Positions 57,724 through 64,000 of a stretch of DNA of 64,000 nt are shown piece after piece. The DNA lies in NCBI GenBank assembly GCA_013420905.1, contig JAAXNY010000006.1, positions 3,472,001 to 3,536,000 of the forward strand, read 5' to 3'. Origin of the DNA: Collybia mongolica. Its lineage: Eukaryota > Basidiomycota > Agaricomycetes > Agaricales > Clitocybaceae. Within the stretch, counting starts at the first letter, position 1. Every line of letters begins with the position of its first letter. A program made the position numbers and the translations under genes. A model generated the notes under the pieces. The model was not told where the DNA came from, searched no databases, and saw only the letters and a list, made by a program, of their open reading frames with translations.

Positions 57724-60700
57724 TTATCTCTGCTTATCAGCACCGGGGTCAGGTTGGGCGCTGGGATACCGGCAGTATCGATCCGAGATTGAGGTGACTG
57801 TCCACGTTCCTAGTAGAGACTATTAGTAAAGGAACGTCTACGTCTCAGGAGTGTTGTTACGAACCTTCTAGTGCAGAATACACGGAATACTCGTTCGTGG
57901 TCACCCGGGAAACAGTGTGTGTCTCAAGAACCTTCCCCGGTTTACCACCTTTTTTTGAACTTGGCTCTGAGCGTTGATATGTGAAGGTGAAAGGTGGTTC
58001 TCCAATGAGAGTAAAGACAATCTCCGCTTGATCGCCTATTTTTCCGAAAATGAATGATTGTAATTTGTAATAGAGGATGCAGCATACCCTCATGGATGTC
58101 CTGATAGATTCGTTTGCCGTGGCCGACTTGGGCTGACGGGAGCGGGTGGACTGCAAAACGCAAATCGGTCACGGCCGTTTTGCACAATTTTTGTTGGTGG
58201 GCGATCGATGTAATTGTAAATTCGCCCGGTTGTTTTTGCACTAGGGAGAGAGGTGATACCTTGGCTTCTTGAATGTATGTTTTACCATTGATTCGGTACC
58301 TAAGAAGCAACACTTAGGCGTGTATGTAGCAAACAAGGAATTCTCGGAACGAACCCGATAGTCCACGGTGGGATGCCCTCAAGTTGGAATTGTGAGACCT
58401 CTCCAACACAGAAGTCTTCTCGGCGATCAAAAGGAACAATAGCTGCGGTCTCTGCCACATCAACCCAGATCGAGCTTTCCAATGGATCTAAGGCGGCGGG
58501 GGCACAATTGGATGCATCACGTACGGATTCAATGGTGATAAGATGAGGGCCAATGGACGTGAAGTGATACGTGGGCAAGTCAAGTTTCCAGGCCAATGTT
58601 GATACTTTCACGGTTGTTGTGTCAACATGACTCGCCGCTAGATTCTTGATTGATAATTTCAGCATAAATGGCGGGGTACCGTCGAATAAAACGACCCCAT
58701 CTGTCGACATGGAATCCAGAGGAGTAAAGCTGTCATTCAAACAGTATGACATGCGATTTCGATTTTTGAAACGAGCTGAAGGGCGGATGGAGACTTGTTG
58801 CTCGAAGAGAAGGCGTTCGGCTCGTGGGATGATGGCGTTCGAATATTTGCCAAGAGGATAAGCCGCATCACCAATTTGTTTAACCTCATAATAAATACGA
58901 CCAGGATTCGTTGTTTGGAGCTGGAAACGTGTCCTAGGTTGGATGCTGTTGAAAGTTGGTTGGTCGAGAAGCTTCGTCCCTCCGGTCTCGCCATCTTGGG
59001 CTATGTTATACATGATTTGGAATGGAGGGCGGCCTATGAAAGCTAATGTCAGCTCGTTCACAAAAACAAATGAAGGAGCAACAAACCAGTAAGGTTAAGG
59101 TCGACGAAATCATTCGCACCTTCACATACAGTCGGCAAAATGTGAGAACCGTTTTGCGACTCATATACAACATTAGTTTCGGGGGAAAGCTTCGCGGATG
59201 GTCTTGGTAACCAATCAACAGTATAGCGCGCGCTATCAGCTATAACAGAACCCGGACACTGGGAGTCTGCAACCTGTACATTATGTTAGAATTTCGAACG
59301 AGCATGGTGATTTCCGGCGCACATCAACAATTTCATATGTGCCTTTCTGAGACACACGGAGATAGTCGTTTGGACTGTTCACGTGCTGCGTGGTGATTTT
59401 ACTGTCTCCATTGAGACGATACTTGATGCGCCATGGCTAAAGAACAGAATGGACATTATCAAGTCATTGAGCACATGGAGGGACCTACCCCATCTCCGGT
59501 CAAACGCAATGGAAGACTGGCCGTTTCATCTTGCAATACCGTTAAATGTCGTTTTGACTCGCTTCCGTAGAATCTGACAGTGGACTGGAAAAAATGAACG
59601 GTAGAAGATGAAAGACAACATGATGACATACCTTCACTCTCCTGACGTTGACTGAGATCCCAGGAATAGAAATGGACCTCTTGCATTTATAAACGTCCTC
59701 AATGCTTACTTTTTGTGCGTTCAGCAGACAACTCTCGCAGACATCGATGATGGATACGAACCGATGTTGATCTCAAAACTTCCACCATCCATATCCACTG
59801 CTTTGGGAATAGGAATATGCAGAGTCTTTCTAGAGTCCGTAATCCCTTCGATCCGTAGATCTTCCGAACTTCGGGGTCCCACCACCTGCAGTCCAAGATT
59901 CCAAGGGCCTGTTCCCTGAATATTGGGATATTTGCTAATTTGAGGATGGGCCAGCAAGGTAAAAGCTACAAACACTTACCCTAAGATCAACATCAACTGA
60001 GACTGTTCCGCCATCACAACTATTAATCGTTCGCTTTTTTCCAGAATTACCAGTGATAAAGTCTGCAGCTGCTGGAGGGTGTATTAATTGATCAATACTT
60101 GGGCCCTCGAGTTCAACCTTCTTGTAATTTGCGTCACTCAGTTGAACGAATGTGAAAAAGTAATGCCCGCTGCGTTCGGGTTGTAAAGTCAACTCCCCGC
60201 GCGAGCTGGCAAATGTCTTGAAAAACTGCATGGGTGCCTCGTTATCTCTTTGCATATGGTATTGAACATGGAAAGGTGGGGTTCCGTGTAGCACAAGCGA
60301 TGCAGAAACCCCAGTATCACCCGAACTATGGCTTACTTTTAAACAATTAGGTGAGGAAGTGCGATGAGCGCATACCATTCATGTATTCGCTTCCATTCAA
60401 TTTCGGCCGTAGGGAGGGGCTTTTCCACAACCTTGCAGGTCTCAGGAGCTAGTACGTCTCCAGTGCACCACTAGATATGATATCAGCTAACGAAACTTCA
60501 GAAAATAGTGTTTATAACCTTTCCCCTTATGCCGACTATAGTGTAGTCTCCTGGAGCCGTGGCACGGACGTTCAGCTCTTTTCGGATACCTTGGGTAGTG
60601 AGAGTCTTCTGCCATGGTTTGAACCGTTTGTTTTCCTTGGAACCATCGTCAATACCAACCGGAGGTTGGTATTTCAACAAAATCTCGAATGGTGAATCAA

Positions 60701-62320
60701 GATCATCCACCTCGTTTGTGGTTATGGCTAGCATCGCCTCAGATCCAACGAGTAGGGAAGTCGGCGAGCCAGGTTTACAATATTTGAAAGAGACTGTTGG
60801 TCGCCGTAGCACCACGAGGGAGCGAGTAGTCTTCGTTTGGGTTTCCGAACTAGTGTTCATTACCCCGTCAGCGCCGATACGTACCACATTTCCGATACCA
60901 TCAACCACTTCTTCCAGAGCATACACATAAGTTCCGGGGACATCCAAAGATATCGCCAAAGGGATTTTTAGTTCCTGTGGAACCACAGCAACTGTCCTTC
61001 CTGCTGGTCGTGTTGGGGAGAGAGACTTCTCGCCCTGGGTAATTCCCTCTTCTGGAAGACCCTCAATCCCTTCTACCAAAAAGTGTTCGCGCCTCCCGTT
61101 CACCGTTTTGAGCCATCGGAGGCTCAACGGCAGAATTCCGTAAATGTTAATTGTCAACTGCAAGTCGGAGTCCTCTCCAGAACAACGAATGTCTTCTTTA
61201 GGAAGTTCGTCGTCGACGAATTCCACCTGGGGGCAGGGAACAACTGTTATTGATGACGGATACACCAGACGAGCATCAATATTCGACGCATCGAAAACTC
61301 GTTCTAAGCGGAGAGTGCCCGGCCTGTTAATCCGTATATGAATGAGGGACTGAGTTGATTGAAGAGATGAGTGAGAGTTTCTCGGCTCATGGTGATCTTC
61401 GTCGTCGTATTCATCATACTCTCCGGAATCCCGTATCGTCGTTGCCGAGGGTCGGGATGATTTCATACCCTCAAGTCGAGCTTGCTCAATAACTTTGAGA
61501 TCCTTTGCCGTCAGATCGATATATTCTACCTTGCCGGGCCCCGTGTTATCGTGCCCGAGTGGTGTCAGCGAATACTTCAGTCCGTGGAGGTGGGTATTGT
61601 TGAGAAGGACGGGTACCAGAATGAAATTGTCTGGTGGGGCGAGGCAGAACGAAAGGCCAAGGTTGTTGAGTTCTGCAGTGCTGATCGGTGACATGCGAAC
61701 GGTGTGTTGTCCTAGCAGGTGAGCATCCTTGGTCCCTGAGAAAGAGGCAAGCCAACCAAGGCCGAATGGAACAATATCGGTAAAGCTAAATGATTCTGGG
61801 GTTGCCGAGAGGTCTGGCCTGTCTGAAAGACGAGTGTTGGATAGATGTTAAATGGTATGGAGTCAACACGCACTAGAGAATGAAGGGGGTATGATGCCAA
61901 GATCAGCCGCGCCGCCCGACATATTCAGAGTAATTCCACCAAACATAATCCCATCAAGAAACCAAAGTAGAGCGATTTGAAGAACAACAACGGCTTTGCT
62001 GTATTGCAAACGCGGTATCCTAAGTTGCGTGAGGATAGTGCAGTACGCGAAATCTACAACCAGCCATTTTTTGCAGGTCGCAAGACTATCGTCTCTGGAT
62101 GCCAGAGATAATGTAAAGTCAACTAGTTTTATGGCCTATTCAAAGGAAGGAGGGTCAAAATTTTCTCCTGGTTATAGTAGAAGTGCGGTACTTGACACAG
62201 TAGACCAAGACTCAAATAGTAGAGTCTCTGGGAAGGAACATCAAGATATTTATCAGGAATTAGAGGAAGAGGGTTAGGAGGTGGGATGGTGTTCCTTGAA
62301 GATGATATATTGTGGGTCAT
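57724..62320 (-). CDS. POM152: Nucleoporin Pom152 (pore-membrane Ig-like protein)
   Basis: Pom152 forms the lumenal ring around nuclear pore complexes. It starts MTHNISSSRNTIPPPNPLPL, followed by IPDKYLDVPSQRLYYLSLGL. The membrane region continues AIKLVDFTLSLASRDD, WLVVDFAYCTILTQLRIPRL and KAVVVLQIALLWFLDGIMFG. The lumenal part is a string of Ig-like domains marked by repeated G-x-PPF/W strands: HGTPPFHVQYHM, IGRPPFQIMYNI, DGTPPFMLKLSI, EGIPPWTIGYRI and IGEPPFTFTYQR. The C-terminus EGTWTVTSISDRYCRYPSAQ is the conserved Pom152 ending. There are about ten introns. I did not trace every internal junction around 59,200-59,700. The size (about 1,200-1,300 residues) is normal. Confidence 0.9.
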
Positions 62321-62657
62321 TGGTCAACTGTGGCACTGACAGTTGCTGCTGCTTGTCATCAACCCGTGGGTGTGGAATGTTCTTGGGGTGATATGTCCTT
62401 ATAAACTTCTCCGAGATATCCCTGCTGGAATAATGCCACCTGGACAGTACTTGGGCAGTGAGTACCGTGAGGACTAGGGGGCTGGGATTGGCAGGGAGTA
62501 TTATGGCCTTCACTGCTCTTTCAACACCGAAATCCAAAGGGTTAACTTGCTGTTGAGTACAGGTACACGTGACCGCATCTTACCAACCTCAAACTTTTTC
62601 AAAAACATATTTATGTAAAAAAAGACTATAATATTTACCAGTTAACAAGCAAAACTA

Positions 62658-62816
62658 TGACGGTCCGTTTGTACATTTATTATTTCCGAAACTTATTTAT
62701 TCAAGTGAGCGATTTATTTATTCGCTTAGTTACTTAACCATTTTCGGCTTAGATAAATAAATCGCTCACCTGAATAAATAAGTTTCGGAAATAATAAATG
62801 TACAAATGGACCGTCA
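62658..62816. mobile_element. 159-bp fold-back MITE with TA target duplication
   Basis: Two arms of about 64 nt (62658-62721 and 62753-62816) are inverted repeats with only two mismatches, separated by a 31-nt loop. The ends read TGACGGTCC...GGACCGTCA. Both sides carry TA (62656-62657 and 62817-62818), as expected of Tc1/mariner-type insertion. There is no coding capacity. The near-perfect arms suggest recent origin or selection for the hairpin. Confidence 0.8.
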
Positions 62817-62854
62817 TATGCATAGGCATCTCCGACCGTTTTTATAATCGATTA

Positions 62855-63475
62855 GGGACGTACAAAGTTGAACGCAGGTTCGCAGACGCAGACGCTTTCC
62901 CGCATATGCACCGTTATATAAGGTGGAAGTTTATACTCCGCTCTGTCACGCTGTAGAGTCAGAAATCAGGATTCAAGTCAGTATAATGTGATTATCCCTC
63001 CAATCTCTACTTGCAAGGATATCACCCGAGCCTACCTTACTATGATGATCACACGAAATATTTTTTCGTCATTCTATAAGAACCTGAGCACCTAAAAAGA
63101 CTTTATAGATTGTAAACAAGTATGACACTGATTTGTAGGAATAAATTCAGCGCGGATTTGAACTTGTATTCGGAGCCTTTGAATAGATTCTGGGGTGAAG
63201 AATCTCGTCCATTCGAAGGTGATGGGTATTAATTGGCGTGTCCCAGAGTCAAGTTGGGAACAGATTTCGTATATAAAGAGTTAAATGTATACGTAAGGAC
63301 CGTGTGGAATAACCGCGACGGCGGTGGGGGGTGTCGCTGGGTAAACTTTCGATGCGCTCGCGGCTCGCTATCCTAATAGTAATAGTCACACTGTGTCACA
63401 AAACGGACTTCGAAAAATCCTTACATAATCCGGTGCATATGCGGGAAAGCGTCTGCGTTCAACTTTGTACGACCC
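62855..63475. mobile_element. 621-bp non-autonomous TIR element with TA target duplication
   Basis: The terminal inverted repeats are GGGACGTACAAAGTTGAACG... (62855-62913) and its complement (63431-63475). They match over 45 nt with one mismatch, apart from a 14-nt insertion in the left copy (gttcgcagacgcag) that looks like a local duplication. TA flanks both ends (62853-62854 and 63476-63477). The interior has no transposase. TA duplication suggests mobilisation by a Tc1/mariner-like transposase located elsewhere. Confidence 0.8.
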
Positions 63476-63603
63476 TATTCTTGGAACCCACACATCGACA
63501 CGTGGTGATCTGCGGATGTTATCTGAACGCTTGTAATCGAAATCTGTATACATAACAGCTTTCCCAAGTCTACCACTTACACAACGAATCTGAACAGAAA
63601 GCG

Positions 63604-64000
63604 ATGGTTACCTTCCCCCCTCTTCCTAAGATTGAAGGAGATTTGGACCTGGTACTCGATGTTTACACCCACCACTCTCTTCGTTTCGATGGGGCTCCGA
63701 TGAATGACGATTACGGGGATACAGATCGTTTGGCCGAACTTGGTTGTAAAATCCTCGAGCTTGCAGTCACTTTTCATTTCTACTCGAAGAAGCCCATGTT
63801 AAGTTCAACCGACATCGCTGTAGGTCAGCCTAAAAAGACCCGCTTTGCCAGTTTAATTGCATTCTATTCAGGAGAAAAGCAGGCAGGCAATCTCTGATGA
63901 AAACTTGGCACACTGGCTGGATGCCTATTCACTCCGACAAAAATTGCGGTTTGCTCCTGGGGAGAAGGATTCCGTTGGAACGCCAATCGTAAGCACTTTT
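63604..64000 (+). CDS. RNase III-like domain protein, 5' part
   Basis: Starts MVTFPPLPKIEGDLDLVLDV and reads YTHHSLRFDGAPMNDDYGDT, then DRLAELGCKILELAVTFHFY. After an intron (about 63822-63873, gtaggt...ttcag) it continues EKSRQAISDENLAHWLDAYS and then LRQKLRFAPGEKDSV; a donor (gtaagc) near 63990 ends the exon. The order of helices resembles an RNase III fold, as in basidiomycete proteins annotated RNase III domain. The signature that normally reads RLEFLGDxxL is RLAELGCKIL here, so metal-binding residues seem altered. It is truncated by the window end; the function (processing or structural, e.g. ribosomal) is unknown. Confidence 0.7.

Larger units (their letters stand above)
62321..63603. 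other. Intergenic region holding two miniature inverted-repeat elements
   Basis: A 1,283-bp stretch between the divergent POM152 and RNase III-like genes, much longer than other divergent promoters here (131-443 bp). Two TA-flanked inverted-repeat elements (62658-62816 and 62855-63475) account for about 780 bp. An 87-codon minus-strand frame at 62274-62537 shows no recognisable family. Confidence 0.6.

Noticed and set aside
62274..62537. 87-codon minus-strand frame starting MDFGVERAVKAIILPANPSP
   Set aside because: It overlaps the POM152 start exon in another frame and cannot be joined to it; no domain recognised.

Overview
The window is nuclear DNA of a filamentous basidiomycete, most likely a mushroom-forming Agaricomycete. 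The coding regions are cut by many short GT-AG introns (mostly 46-65 bp). The proteome is fungal: fused aminodeoxychorismate synthase, two-domain dCMP deaminase, Pom152, Vta1, Tti1 and xylose-reductase-type aldo/keto reductase. No prokaryotic operon, rRNA, tRNA or CRISPR was seen. All CDS coordinates run from start to stop codon and include introns. I built the spliced models by hand from splice signals and conserved protein motifs.

Layout: 1-7 kb holds the 3' end of 5-hydroxyisourate hydrolase, UBC12, a 2OG-Fe(II) dioxygenase, a doubtful DUF6593-like remnant and PABA synthase. 7-22 kb holds TTI1, dCMP deaminase, POP3, an alpha-arrestin-like protein, VTA1 and an unrecognised coiled-coil protein. 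22-36 kb holds a GNL1-type permuted GTPase, an AIFM2-like oxidoreductase, a methyltransferase, UTP17/NAN1 and an F-box protein. 36-50 kb holds a PB1-LIR-UBA protein resembling p62, an aldo/keto reductase, ketopantoate reductase, a membrane protein, an O-fucosyltransferase-like protein, a GDP-fucose-transporter-like gene and an HxxxDG acyltransferase. 50-64 kb holds a TBC protein, GCP4, inorganic pyrophosphatase, POM152 and the start of an RNase III-like gene.

Genes are closely packed and mostly alternate strand, so neighbours share short divergent promoters (131-443 bp) or short convergent 3' regions (63 bp between TTI1 and the dCMP deaminase). Most are housekeeping genes for translation, ribosome biogenesis, folate and pantothenate synthesis, trafficking, nuclear pore and microtubule nucleation. 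One neighbour pair looks functionally linked: the Golgi-type O-fucosyltransferase-like gene and the divergent GDP-fucose-transporter-like gene. The transporter carries an in-frame TAG in a conserved membrane segment.

The most noteworthy points are the cysteine-free p62-like protein with a DDDWQSL motif, the possibly broken GDP-fucose transporter, a TBC domain lacking both catalytic finger residues, a GC-AG intron in pyrophosphatase, and two different TA-flanked miniature inverted-repeat elements between POM152 and the RNase III-like gene.
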